Shown here in pieces: positions 15,980 to 27,000 of a DNA stretch of 64,000 nucleotides. Source of the DNA: Anaerolineae bacterium (GTDB lineage: Bacteria; Chloroflexota; Anaerolineae; Aggregatilineales; Phototrophicaceae). Below the pieces are notes generated by a model that saw only the letters and a program-made list of their open reading frames with translations, ran no database searches and had not been told where the DNA came from. How positions within the stretch are numbered: the first letter of the stretch is position 1; every line of letters starts with the position of its first letter. The position numbers and the translations under genes were made by a program. The DNA is taken from the NCBI GenBank assembly GCA_022843745.1, contig JALHNB010000018.1, positions 62,001 to 126,000 on the forward strand, written 5' to 3'.

Positions 15980-16942
15980 ATGGATGTCCAGCGCACAGAC
16001 CCTAAAGTAGCCGTTCTTGAGACAAAATCGCCCGTCAAAACCATCCAGAAATCCGAAAACCCCTGGGTCATCCTGCTGCGCGATCTGCTGCATCACCGTT
16101 CGGCGGTGTTAGGTCTGATTATTATCGGCTCATTGATACTGGTCGCGCTGTTTGCCAATGTAATCGCCACGCATGACCCGCTGAAATCCATGATCGGTGT
16201 AACGGGCGAAGTCCCTCCCCTGCCGCGCAAAGACCCCTGTATTCCGGCTTTCGGCTGCACCGAACCCATGCACTTGATGGGTCTGGATTTAAATGCTCGG
16301 GATGTGTTCAGCCGCTTGATCTATGGGGCGCGGGTGTCGCTGCCCATCGGCATTATTTCGCTGGGGTTTGCGTCGATTCTTGGCTCGTTGATCGGCATTA
16401 TTTCCGGCTACCTCGGCGGTTGGGCAGATAACATCATTATGCGTATTATGGATGTGCTGCTGGCATTTCCCTCGCTGCTATTGGCAATCGCCATTGTTAC
16501 GATTCGCGGCCCTAGCCTGGAAAACGCCCTGATCGCGATTGGCATCGTCTCGATTCCCGGTTATGCACGGTTGGCGCGCGCCAGCGTACTTTCGGTCAAG
16601 GAACTCGAATTTGTCACCGCGGAACGTGCGCTTGGAGCCAATCACGGACGTATTATTTTTTCGCATATTCTTCCTAACAGCCTCGCTCCGTTGATCGTAC
16701 AGACGGCATTAGGTGTCGGTGGTGCGGTGCTTTCGGCTTCGGCGCTCTCATTTCTTGGCCTCGGCGCGCAGCCTCCTATCGCGGAATGGGGCGCAATGTT
16801 GGCCGAGTCTCGTGCTTACATTTTCACGAGTCCCCACTTGGTGCTATTTCCGGGGCTGGCGATCATGATAACCGTCCTCGGCTTCAACCTCCTCGGTGAT
16901 GGCCTCCGCGATGTGCTTGATCCCCGCCTGCGTGGACGCTAA
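15980..16942 (+). CDS. Opp/Dpp-type ABC permease, DppC family
   Basis: A 320-residue membrane subunit. A cytoplasmic N-terminal tail of about 45 residues ends at the first helix SAVLGLIIIGSLILVALFAN. The DppC signature MGLDLNARDVFSRLIYGARV (usual form GTDxxGRDxxSRxxxGxRxS) is near residue 98. The EAA loop ELEFVTAERALGANHGRIIF is near 212-231. The C-terminus LGFNLLGDGLRDVLDPRLRG is canonical. It forms the translocation pore with the DppB-type protein. A family A repeat and the DUF5107 gene follow. Confidence 0.95.
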   Translation: MDVQRTDPKVAVLETKSPVKTIQKSENPWVILLRDLLHHRSAVLGLIIIGSLILVALFANVIATHDPLKSMIGVTGEVPPLPRKDPCIPAFGCTEPMHLMGLDLNARDVFSRLIYGARVSLPIGIISLGFASILGSLIGIISGYLGGWADNIIMRIMDVLLAFPSLLLAIAIVTIRGPSLENALIAIGIVSIPGYARLARASVLSVKELEFVTAERALGANHGRIIFSHILPNSLAPLIVQTALGVGGAVLSASALSFLGLGAQPPIAEWGAMLAESRAYIFTSPHLVLFPGLAIMITVLGFNLLGDGLRDVLDPRLRGR

Positions 16943-16971
16943 ATCCGTTTATTGTCGCAGCAATCTGCCCA

Positions 16972-16995
16972 GGGCGCACGGCTGTGCGCCCCTAC
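16972..16995. repeat. Family A palindromic repeat
   Basis: GGGCGCACGGCTGTGCGCCC is followed by CTAC. It lies 30 nt after the DppC-type stop codon. Confidence 0.75.
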
Positions 16996-17033
16996 ACGAT
17001 GTGCCTTTACCACGAATGCGGTATCCATAAAAA

Positions 17034-19151
17034 ATGTCTCAACTAAAATTTACAACTCTGTCCATCTCCGCAGCCGATTTGGGCGGTGAAAACCCGCTGC
17101 CGAATCTTCAGCAATCCGGCGACCTCCACGCGGTAGAGGCTGATGCCAACGTGCCTGCCGACATGATCGAAAATATGAAATATGGTCGTGTCAGCAATAT
17201 TTTGCCGTACACGCTGCAAGATCAATACGAGCGCGAACGTCACGAGTCGCTGTTTAAAGTTGCGATTCTGGAAAACGAAATTTTACGGGCAACATTTTTG
17301 CTCGATTACGGCGGACGTTTGTGGTCGCTCTATCACAAGCCGTCCGAGCGCGAACTTTTATCGTCGAATCCGGTGTTTCAGCCTGCCAACCTCGCCCTAC
17401 GGAATGCCTGGTTTAGTGGCGGTGTCGAGTGGAACATCAGCACGATTGGTCACTGGCCGCTGACATGTGCGCCTGTTTTTGCCGCGCAGGTTCAGGCCGA
17501 TGAAGGGAAGCCCGTTTTGCGCCTGTACGAGTGGGAACGCCTGCGACAAGTGCCGTTCCATCTCGATTTTTATCTGCCGGATGGGTCGCCCCTGCTCTAT
17601 GTCCATGTGCGCATCATCAACCCACACGATCATGACATCGCGATGTATTGGTGGTCGAATGTGGCCGTGCCGGAAACGCCGAAAACCCGGGTGATCGTCC
17701 CCGCCGAGCAAACCTACCGCTTCGGTTACACCCGTTCACTCGATATTTTACCTGTGCCGACCTTCGAAGGCGTGGATATGACCTATGCCACCAACGGCAG
17801 TCGCGCGATGGACTTCTTTTTTCACATCCCCGATGGTCAGCGCCGCTGGATGACCGCCCTTGATTCTAAAGGCAAGGGGCTGGTGCAAATCTCGACGGAT
17901 CGGCTCAAAGGTCGCAAGCTGTTTTTGTGGGGTATGGGACAGGGCGGACGCAGGTGGCAGGAATTTTTGTCCGAACCGGGCAAACCCTACATCGAAATTC
18001 AAGCCGGACTCGCGCGGACGCAGCTTGAGCATTTAAAAATGCCCGCCCGCACCGAATGGGATTGGTTGGAAGGTTACGGCTCACTGGAAGCTGACCCCGC
18101 GCTTGCCCATTCACTTGATTGGCAGACCGTTCAGCAGCATGTCAGCCAGCAGATCGAAAATCTGACTCCTAATTTTGATGCCGAATTTGCGCGTTCGCGG
18201 ACAATCCAGGAAATCGAAGCCTCGGAAATCCGGCATCTCGGTTCAGGCTGGGGTTATCTGGAAAAACGGCGGCGCGAACTGGCGGGTGAAGCACCCTTTG
18301 CCTCCCCTGCGCTGGCGTTTGACGAATCATCGCTGACCGCAGAGCAATTACCCTGGCTGCATCTGCTCGAAAACGGCAGCCTGCCCGTCGATTTTGACGA
18401 AGATCATCCGTCATTCATGGTGCAGGAAGATTGGCGTGGCCTGCTGGAACGTGCCGCGAAAACCGACACGAATGGTCACGCATGGCTGCAACTGGGCATT
18501 ATGGATTTTTACGCCGGACGCACTGGCGACGCGAAACACGCTTGGGAACAATCCTTAGCCCAGAAGCGCACATTTTTGCCGCTGCGTAATCTGGCAGTTC
18601 TGGCGAAAAACGAAGGTGATCTCGAAAAAGCTGTCGATTATTATTTGCAGGCGTATGCGCTCAAGCCGGAACTCGCGCCCCTGGTGATCGAACTCGGCCA
18701 GACATTGATCGACGCCGGAAAGCCGCAGCAGTGGTTGGATATGCTGAATACAAATTTACCCCTCCCCCCAACCCCCTCCCCGCTTCGCAGAGAGGGGGAG
18801 CAAAACGAATCTCAAGTCCCTCTCTATGAGCGAAGCGAAATGGGGAGGGATTTAGGGAGGGGTTCTAAATTGCTGACTGCGCTTCGCAAATTAGGCCGCA
18901 TTCGCCTCTTGGAAGCCCGCGCCGCGTTGATGGTCGAGGATTTTGAGCGAGTCGATCGATTTTTCGCGGACGGAATCGTGATTCCCGATTTGCGCGAAGG
19001 TGAGATCAGCCTGTCGGAATTCTGGCTGCAATTTCACGCCGCCCGCATCCGCGCCGCCGAAAACCTCGCGCCGGAAGTTGACATCAGCGAACGTGTCCGG
19101 CAGGAATATCCGATTCCCCGGAATTTCGATTTTCGCATGTCCGAGACATGA
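17034..19151 (+). CDS. DUF5107 protein with C-terminal TPR region
   Basis: A 705-residue cytoplasmic protein. Residues about 40-340 match DUF5107, a beta-sandwich domain related to galactose-mutarotase/GH-type folds. Landmarks are LENEILRATFLLDYGGRLWS, FSGGVEWNISTIGHWPLT and a later LFLWGMGQGGRRWQEFLSEP. Residues about 470-580 look like TPR helices (WLQLGIMDFYAGRTGDAKHA, LRNLAVLAKNEGDLEKAVDY). DUF5107 proteins usually occur with plant-glycan or oligosaccharide uptake genes, so the adjacent Opp-like importer may carry an oligosaccharide. A family B repeat is inserted in frame after the second TPR (18753-18871) and adds about 38 Pro/Arg-rich residues. Confidence 0.83.
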   Translation: MSQLKFTTLSISAADLGGENPLPNLQQSGDLHAVEADANVPADMIENMKYGRVSNILPYTLQDQYERERHESLFKVAILENEILRATFLLDYGGRLWSLYHKPSERELLSSNPVFQPANLALRNAWFSGGVEWNISTIGHWPLTCAPVFAAQVQADEGKPVLRLYEWERLRQVPFHLDFYLPDGSPLLYVHVRIINPHDHDIAMYWWSNVAVPETPKTRVIVPAEQTYRFGYTRSLDILPVPTFEGVDMTYATNGSRAMDFFFHIPDGQRRWMTALDSKGKGLVQISTDRLKGRKLFLWGMGQGGRRWQEFLSEPGKPYIEIQAGLARTQLEHLKMPARTEWDWLEGYGSLEADPALAHSLDWQTVQQHVSQQIENLTPNFDAEFARSRTIQEIEASEIRHLGSGWGYLEKRRRELAGEAPFASPALAFDESSLTAEQLPWLHLLENGSLPVDFDEDHPSFMVQEDWRGLLERAAKTDTNGHAWLQLGIMDFYAGRTGDAKHAWEQSLAQKRTFLPLRNLAVLAKNEGDLEKAVDYYLQAYALKPELAPLVIELGQTLIDAGKPQQWLDMLNTNLPLPPTPSPLRREGEQNESQVPLYERSEMGRDLGRGSKLLTALRKLGRIRLLEARAALMVEDFERVDRFFADGIVIPDLREGEISLSEFWLQFHAARIRAAENLAPEVDISERVRQEYPIPRNFDFRMSET
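18753..18871. repeat. Family B repeat inserted in frame inside a CDS
   Basis: AATTTACCCCTCCCCCCAAC at the left and a complementary GGGGAGGGATTTAGGGAGGG plus GTTCTAAATT at the right enclose an inner inverted pair (CTCCCCGC/AGAGAGGGGG). The reading frame of the DUF5107 gene stays open through it, reading LPLPPTPSPLRREGEQ in part. Confidence 0.85.
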
Positions 19152-19181
19152 TTCTATAATTCTGATGGTTAACCAACATTT

Positions 19182-19200
19182 GGGCGCAAGCCTTGCGCCC
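19182..19200. repeat. Family A palindromic repeat
   Basis: GGGCGCAAGCCTTGCGCCC is identical to the core at 456-474. It lies 30 nt after the DUF5107 stop. Confidence 0.75.
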
Positions 19201-19289
19201 CTGCAAATCCCGATCATCTCGTCACGATGTTTCTGAGTCCCTCGCTGCTTAATGCGTACCAAGTGGATGAGGTAACGAGCCAATCACGG

Positions 19290-19295
19290 TATAAT
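19290..19295 (+). promoter_or_regulatory. Candidate -10 element
   Basis: TATAAT lies 44 nt before ATG 19339. No convincing -35 hexamer is found at 16-18 nt spacing. Confidence 0.35.
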
Positions 19296-19338
19296 TTTCT
19301 GAGCTTTAGAACTTATTTTGAACCCAAAAGGAACAATT

Positions 19339-20532
19339 ATGGATACCGTCACGCCAGAATCAGTCGGGATGTCGTCGGAACGGTTGGAGCGTATTCGCCC
19401 GTTCATCGAGCGTAATATCAACGAAGGAAAATTCGCAGGTGTGGCGACATTGATCGCACGGCAAGGTCGCGTGGCCTATTTCGATTGTGTCGGCATGATG
19501 GACAAGGAGGCGGGTAAGCCCATGCAGGCCGATACGCTTTTTCGCATCTACTCGATGACCAAGCCGATCACCAGTTTTGCGCTGCTGATGCTCTACGAGC
19601 AAGGCCTGGTGCGGCTCAGTGATCCGGTATCGCGCTTCATCCCGGCCTTTAAAGATTTAAAAGTTTTCAGCCGACCCTTACCAGCAGGTATGGTACTCGA
19701 CAATTTGCAGCGCGAAATCACGGTGCATGATCTGTTTACACATACCTCCGGCCTGTCCTATGGCTTCAACGAGGACTCCCCTGTCGATGCCATGTACCGG
19801 AAAATCGAACTTCTGCGGCCTGATCGCAAGAGCGTGAAAGAATTTATTGACGATCTGGTCACGCTGCCGCTGGTGAATCAGCCGGGGACGGTCTGGCGTT
19901 ACAGCGTCGCGACGGACGTGATTGGCTATCTGGTAGAACTCATTTCCGGGATGCCGCTGGGGCAATTTTTCGAGGAGCGCATTTTCCGGCCTCTGGGGAT
20001 GGTCGATACGAGTTTCGCCGTACCGCCGGAGAAAATAAATCGCTTCTCGACAGTATACGGGCTTCACCCCGCAGGCGGGATTGTGCCGATTGAAACCCCG
20101 GATAAAAGCGCGTTTACGATGGCGGATCGTGCGCAATCCGGCGGCGGTGGACTGGTATCGACGGTTTCGGATTATCTGCGATTCGCCCAAATGCTGCTTA
20201 ACGGCGGTGAATTGGACGACACACGGCTGATGAGTCGCAAAACTATCGAACTCATGACGATGAATCACCTGCCTGCACACATGCTGCCATTTGGCGTTGG
20301 AAATGTCGGCTACGGCTTTGGCCTGGGCGTGAGCGTCGTGATGGATTTGGCGCAGTACGGCAATATCGGCTCCGTTGGCGCGTATGAATGGGGAGGTGCG
20401 GCGAATACGCTGTTTTGGGTTGATGCGAAAGAAAAGCTGATCGGCATTCTGATGACTCAGTTTATGCCCGCGTGGCATTTCCCGCTGGCGGATGATTTCC
20501 GCGTGATGGTTTATCAGGCGATTGCGGATTAG
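19339..20532 (+). CDS. Beta-lactamase-fold serine hydrolase
   Basis: About 397 residues, class C beta-lactamase/esterase family (EstB-like), with no signal peptide. The catalytic Ser-x-x-Lys is in YSMTKPITSFALLMLYEQG near residue 74-77. The second motif Tyr is in RYSVATDVIGYLVE near 190, where the Asn of the lactamase YxN motif is absent. This favours an esterase or peptidase over antibiotic hydrolysis. EWGGAANTLFWVD near 358 carries the third-motif equivalent. The start ATG 19339 follows AAAGGAACAATT; an in-frame extension of seven codons upstream lacks a binding site. The gene stands alone. Confidence 0.9.
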   Translation: MDTVTPESVGMSSERLERIRPFIERNINEGKFAGVATLIARQGRVAYFDCVGMMDKEAGKPMQADTLFRIYSMTKPITSFALLMLYEQGLVRLSDPVSRFIPAFKDLKVFSRPLPAGMVLDNLQREITVHDLFTHTSGLSYGFNEDSPVDAMYRKIELLRPDRKSVKEFIDDLVTLPLVNQPGTVWRYSVATDVIGYLVELISGMPLGQFFEERIFRPLGMVDTSFAVPPEKINRFSTVYGLHPAGGIVPIETPDKSAFTMADRAQSGGGGLVSTVSDYLRFAQMLLNGGELDDTRLMSRKTIELMTMNHLPAHMLPFGVGNVGYGFGLGVSVVMDLAQYGNIGSVGAYEWGGAANTLFWVDAKEKLIGILMTQFMPAWHFPLADDFRVMVYQAIAD

Positions 20533-20647
20533 CGGTGTGACAGAGTGCAATAAGGCGTTTTTCATTATTAAGCAGATAGCCGACGAGTTTTCGTAGGGAC
20601 ACGATGATGCAGTTTAAGAATTAAAGACGGAGTTCAACGTAGGGTGT

Positions 20648-20675
20648 GTAAGGGCGAGGCATGCCTCGCCCTTAC
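20648..20675. repeat. Family A perfect palindrome
   Basis: 28 bp: GTAAGGGCGAGGCA and its exact complement. Confidence 0.8.
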
Positions 20676-20787
20676 GAAATCCGTACTCCGGGTTATTTTG
20701 TTAAACACGATTATCGTGTCCTAATGGGCGACGTGTACCAATTGACAGGAAACCCGCGTTTTGCGCATATTTTGGATGGTGGAAAAT

Positions 20788-20811
20788 GGGCATGATGCAT
20801 CATGCCCCTAC
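20788..20811. repeat. Family A palindromic repeat
   Basis: GGGCATGATGCATCATGCCC followed by CTAC. Confidence 0.75.
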
Positions 20812-20966
20812 GAAAATGGTTCGCGATGACCGACTTATTTGCGAGATAGATTAATTATTGCGGTATAAATGCCGATGATCGCCTGATGATGCGGCATGGT
20901 CGAAACCATAGGCCACGAGTGGTTTGAAAGTTCTGACAAAAATGTTGTAAATTTATCTTCACATCG

Positions 20967-20995
20967 TTGACATGGGGGCGAGAACCTCATGATAT
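20967..20995 (+). promoter_or_regulatory. Sigma70-type promoter of the PP2C-adhesin gene
   Basis: TTGACA (20967-20972) is separated by 17 nt from TGATAT (20990-20995). ATG 21036 follows about 35 nt after the expected start of transcription, with GAAGAGA as ribosome-binding site. Confidence 0.6.
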
Positions 20996-21035
20996 GATGT
21001 GAAGTAGACGTGCGCTAAAAATTGAAGAGAAAATT

Positions 21036-24000
21036 ATGGAACTGGCAGCTTTTTCTGATAGAGGTATCGGGACTCGTGAGCGACTCGAGGATTATGCGGC
21101 GGATCGAATCATCGAAACAGCCGGAGGGCTTACGCTGCAAATCACGCTGGTGAGCGATGGTGCTGGCGGTGGCGAGGCAGGAGAACTGGCGGCACGGCTG
21201 ACCTCGCGCACGATTTTTGAATACCTGGAAATCAGTAAAGAAACTTCCATTCCGCAACTGCTGATCCGAGCCGTCGAGCAGGCGAACAAAGCGGTTTATG
21301 ACGAACTGCGGGGCGCGGGAACAAGCACGGTGGCGCTGGCGGCGGTTCATCTGAATGATGGCTCAGAGTATGGGCGGTTGTATATCGCGCATGTGGGGAA
21401 CAGCCGGATTTACCTGATGCGCGATGGGCGGATGGTGCGGCTGAATATCGACCATACGCTGGCGAATGAATACACTTATGCGGGGCAAATGTCATTTGAA
21501 GAGGCGAAACAGCTTGACGCTTCGGATTATGTAACGCGCTCGATAGGGATTGGCGCAGAGGTCAATGTCGATATTGGCTTTTATGCGGAACGCGGCAAGG
21601 ATTTCGTCAACAGCCGCCGGGCTTTCCGTATCGGTCAAAAAGGGATGAAGCTGGAAGAAGGCGACACGGTTTTCGTTGCCTCGGATGGTTTGTTCCCGTA
21701 TATCAACGAAGAAGAATTTCTGAAACATGCGCTGGACGATAATGTCGAACGCGCCACACGGACTCTGATTAAATACGCGGCGGATCGTGGCCCGGAAGAC
21801 AATATTGCGCTGTCGCTGCTGTTTGTTCCCTCGCGCAATCGCAAGACGGTGCGGACGATGGAGCGTTTCAGCCGCCAGCAGCGTGTCGGCATTGGCGTTT
21901 TCGCGATGGCGATTTTACTGCTGATCGGTTTTCTGGCGCTTCAGGTTTTGGGCGGCGAACGGCAGCGGGTGGCGTTCCAGGCGACTCAAACGCTGGTGCA
22001 GCAGTTGATTCTGGAAGCCTCGTATACGCCGACCCCGACTCTGCCGCCGCCGAGTATCACGCCCACTCAGCCCGTTGTGGCGGGTCAGGTGGGCAGCCGA
22101 TTTTCGCCATCGCAACCAGTCGGCCTGGCGGTGTTCGCGGGGCGTTATATCGACCCGTTGCAGCCGGATGAGATCAACTATATTTCGATTGCGGGCGCGG
22201 ATATTCTGAGCAGCGGACAGACGACCAATCAAGCGAACTTATATCTGCAACCCGGCAGCTCGATTCGCCTGAATCAGGTGATTGACACCCCTGGCAGCGA
22301 ACAGATTGATTTGCTTCTCAAGCGTGGCAGCGATCTTTTCGTCAATCCAGGTGTTTTTGGCAACGGCGGGATTTCGATTGGCCTGGAGCAGAATCCTGAT
22401 ATTCGGATGCAAAGCCAGAATGCCTGCATGTCCGTCCGGCAGATTTCGGCAGATTCGACCAAACCGAATGATACCGATAAAGTCGCGGTAACGTGCTACG
22501 GCGGGATGTGCAGCTACAATTTCACCAATGGCGTGCCGGAAGCTATTCCGCTTGGTCAGCAGGCGCTGCTGGATGTCGATAATCAGCAGTTCATTTCCAC
22601 ATCTGCGGTTGATGCGGCGCAGGTGCGGGAATACAGCGAAACGATCTGGCAGCTTTCCCAGCGAGAAGACCAACTAAGCTGTCTTTCAAGCTGGTTGGAT
22701 GAAGATAACGACACGGTTAATTACCCCATCGACGAATGCCCGACTGAGATCGGTTCGGCAGCGACGAGAGGCTGCCCGGACGCGGATGATGATGGAATTC
22801 AGGACAGCGTCGATCAATGCCCGGCGGAACCCGGCCCGGAATCCAATAATGGCTGCCCCCTGCCCGATCTGGACGATGACGGCCTGGAAGGAAACGCGGA
22901 TCTTTGTCCGTTTGACGCTGGCCTTGCCGAAAATGACGGCTGTCCGACAGAAGGCCCCCAGGCTACCCAACGTGTAATCGTATTGACGCAAATGGTTGTC
23001 GAACAAATGGCTGCGACGGCGGTCATGACGCCAACGCCAACGATACCACCCACCGCGACGGCGATTCCGCTGCCACAAGCGCGCGATGATGATTATTCCA
23101 CGTCGGGTGGCGATTCTTTGAGCATCCCGTCGCCGGGTGTGCTAGGGAACGACACGTTGAACGGTGCGGCGCTCACGCCGCTCAATGGCACGACTACCGA
23201 AGGCGGAACGATCTCGCTTGACCGGGGCGGAGGTTTTGAATATACGTCGCCAACCACATTCTCTGGCGTGGATTCATTCAACTATACGCTGACAGGCGAC
23301 AATGGCAGCGATACGGCACGGGTGACGATTAATGTTTTGCAACCGCCCCTTCTGCCCCCAGTAGCCGATTTTTCGGTGTCCCCGGTCATCGGCAGCGCAC
23401 CGCTAACCGTCTCGATTAGCGATGCTTCTACCGGGCCGATCAACAGTTATAGCTGGGATTTTGGCGATGGCACTTTACCAAGCGTCTCGTCCGACCCTGG
23501 CAGCCATACCTATGATGCCCCTGGTACATTTACGATTACACTCACCGTTTCAGGGCCAGGTGGCTCAGATTCAGCCACTCAGAATGTGGTGGTCAATTCG
23601 CAGCCACCTGTTGCCTGTTTTACGCCGACCAGTTCAACGATTGGCGTTAATGGCTCGGTGAATTTTGACGCAAGCTGTTCGACGGGTTCGATTGACAGCT
23701 ATAGCTGGGATTTTGGCGATGGCAGCACAGGCAGCGGCACCTTTATCAGCCATACATTTACAACCGCAAGTATCTTCACTGTCACACTGACCGTGAGTGG
23801 CCCCGGCGGTGTGGATCAGGCTAGCGGAAGCGTTAATGCCCAACTCGCCGCGCCACAGGCCTGCTTCACCCCGGTCAATTCGAACATCAGCATTAATGGC
23901 TCGATCACCTTCAACGCAAGCTGCTCGACGGGTTCAATTACCAGCTATAACTGGGATTTTGGTAACGGTATCGTCAATAATGCCGGTCAATCGCCCAGCC

Positions 24001-27000
24001 GTACCTATAATGCTGCGGGTACTTTCAACGTTCGGCTGACCGTCGTCGGCCCTGGCGGACAGGATGACTTTTTCGGCAGTGTGAATGTCAGCGGCTTGCC
24101 CGTCGCCTGTTTTACGCCAACGGATATAACGGTTGCTCCCAATGCCCCCGTAGCTTTCAATGCGGGCTGCTCAAGCCCACTCGGCACGCTTACCTTTAGC
24201 TGGAATTTTGGTGATGGCACGACGGGCAGCGGACAAAACCCCAGCCATCCCTATACGACACCGGGAACGTATACCGTCGTTTTGACGGTCACGGGCGCAG
24301 GCGGCGTACAGAATACATTTAACGGTACGGTCAGGGTCGGGAATGTCCCGGTTGCTGTGAATGACCCCTCACCTGCTACACGCTATCAGGTGACAATGAA
24401 CAGCGCCCTCAATGTGTCGGCTGCTTTGGGGGTACTCACCAACGATACGCTTAACGGGGCTTCGATCACTACCAATTCCGCCCCTACGCCGAATACCGGG
24501 ACACTCAATTTTAATCGCAGTGACGGTAGTTTCAGTTATACGCCAAACACAAATACTGCTGGGCCAGTCTCATTTACCTATACCCTGCGAAACGCAGTCG
24601 CCACCGTAAACGGAACTGCTAACATCTGCGTCAATCCGATTGCGACGGATGATTCCTACGCGATATCCGCTAATACGGCATTGGTAATTGCCGCGCCCGG
24701 CCCTCGTGCCAATGATCTTCCGGCTACAGGCACGACTGTCACCTTCCCTGGAACCGTACCGGATGGAACCCTGAGTGGCACGTCCGCAGCCGGTGCATTC
24801 ACATTTACGCCCGATACGGATTTCCTCGGCTCCAGTGTATTTAATTACACGCTGAATGCGGGGGTTTGCACCGATACAGGCAGCATCAGAATTGATGTCC
24901 TGGAGTCCAATAACCCGCCAGTTGCGACGGATAATAATTTTGATATGGTGGAAGGGACAACATTTGTCGTTCCTGCCCCCGGCATTATGGCGGACGACAG
25001 CAATGGTGATGCGGGTGAGCCAGGTTTTGGCATCACGGCTTCCCTGGTCACTGGCCCCGCGAGTGGTACGCTGGTATTCAATGCCGATGGCTCATTTACC
25101 TATACGCCAGTGGTCGGTTTTACGGGTGTCGTCAGTTTTACCTATACGGTAAGCGATGGCAGCCTGACCTCTGCCCCCGCGACTGTCACCATTACCGTGA
25201 CTGCCAATAATGCCCCTGTCGCCAATAACAATTCCTACGTTACGCTGCAAAATACGACGCTGACCGTTCCAGCCCTGACAGGCGTTTTAATCAATGATTT
25301 TGATCTGGATGCCGACCCGCTGACGGCTGTACTGGGAACCACCGTAGCCAGCGGGACGCTGACGCTGAATGCGAATGGCTCGTTCACCTACATACCGCCA
25401 AATGGCTTCACTGGCTTAGTTACTTTTACCTATCGGGCTTTTGACGGCGCAGTCAACTCGAACCTTGCCACCGTCTCGATTGCGGTTGGCAACGCGAACA
25501 CGCCGCCAATCGCTAATAACGACAACTACACGATGTCCGCGCCAGCGACTACGTTGACTATTAACGCTGCCAACGGTGTACGCGCAAATGATACCGATCT
25601 TCAAAGCGCTACCAATACCCTGATCATCGCACTTGTTACGGATGTGACCAACGGTACGCTAACGCTCAATGCGAATGGCTCGTTTACCTATACGCCAGAC
25701 GTTGGCTTCAACGGTGTGGAAACCTTCACCTATCAGGCCACTGATCCGGGTGGTGCGGTATCGAATATTGCCACTGTGACCATTGCGGTTGATTCGAATA
25801 CCGCCCCTGTTGCTGTCAACGATAGCTATACCGTCAATCAAAATGACTTTATCTTTGTTCCGGCGAATGGTGTGCTGGGGAACGATACCGATATTGACGG
25901 CAATGCAACTATCGCTGGCGCTATCCAGGTGAGTAGCGCCAGTAACGGCTCACTCTTTTTATATAGCGATGGCTCGTTCGACTATTTTCCAAACTTCGGC
26001 TTCTTTGGAACAGACAGCTTTACCTATCGAGCCGTTGACAATAATTCTGTTTTCTCGAATGTCGCTGTTGTGACGATTACCGTTAATCAGGTTCCGACTG
26101 CGGTTGATGACATTTACGCCACAGCCTTTGATACACCGCTGAATGCCAATGTGCTGACCAATGACCAACCCGCAGGTCTCACGGTTTTTGGCGCTGGTGC
26201 TTTTCCTTCTTTCTACGGCGGCAGTGTGACGCTGGCCGCCAACGGAGCCTTGAACTACATCCCGCCACCGTTCTTTTTTGGTCAGGATTTCTTCTACTAT
26301 CAGGTCACTGACGGTGTCTTAGTTTCGAATTACGCCATCGTCATTATCAATGTAGGCTTTAACACGCCACCTACCGCGAATAATGATGCTTACACGACTG
26401 CGGCTGATACGCCTTTGGTTCGCAATGCCGCACAGGGTGTCCTGGCGAATGATAGCGATCCCGAAGCCAATAACCTTGAGGCATTTGTAACGAGCAATCC
26501 AACGAATGGCACGCTGGTGCTGAATGCGAATGGCTCGTTTACTTATACGCCGAATACAGGCTTTAACGGTGGTGACAGCTTCTCTTATCAAGCCAGTGAT
26601 GGCCTGGATTTCTCAAATGTCGCGATAGTGACGATTACAGTCGGTGTTGGTGGTGGCAACTCGCCACCTGTCGCCAGTAACGACACTTACTCGACGAGTT
26701 CTGCCAGGACGCTGACGGTCAACGCGCCAGGTGTCCTGCGGAATGATACCGATGCCAATGGCGATCCATTAACAGCGAACCTCGTGACCACTGTGACTCG
26801 TGGTACGCTGGTTTTCAATACCGATGGTTCGTTTGTCTACACGCCCCCGAATGCACGTTTCAAAGGGACTGTGACCTTTACCTATCAGGCCAGCGATACG
26901 GCGGGTGCTTTGTCCGGTATCGCCACTGTGACGATTGCCGTCAGTGTGCCGCCGCCGCCGCCCGTTCCGATTGAAGTGCCTGCGCCGCCGCCTGCCACGC

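Larger units (their letters stand above)
20533..21035. other. 503-bp intergenic region
   Basis: This gap has no open frame that I can support. It holds two family A palindromes and, at its right end, a promoter for the giant phosphatase-adhesin gene. No tRNA or recognisable RNA structure was seen. Confidence 0.6.

Noticed and set aside
20533-21035. Hidden small gene or tRNA in the largest intergenic gap
   Set aside because: Only palindromic repeats and a promoter are evident; no open frame with a ribosome-binding site and no T-loop sequence was found.
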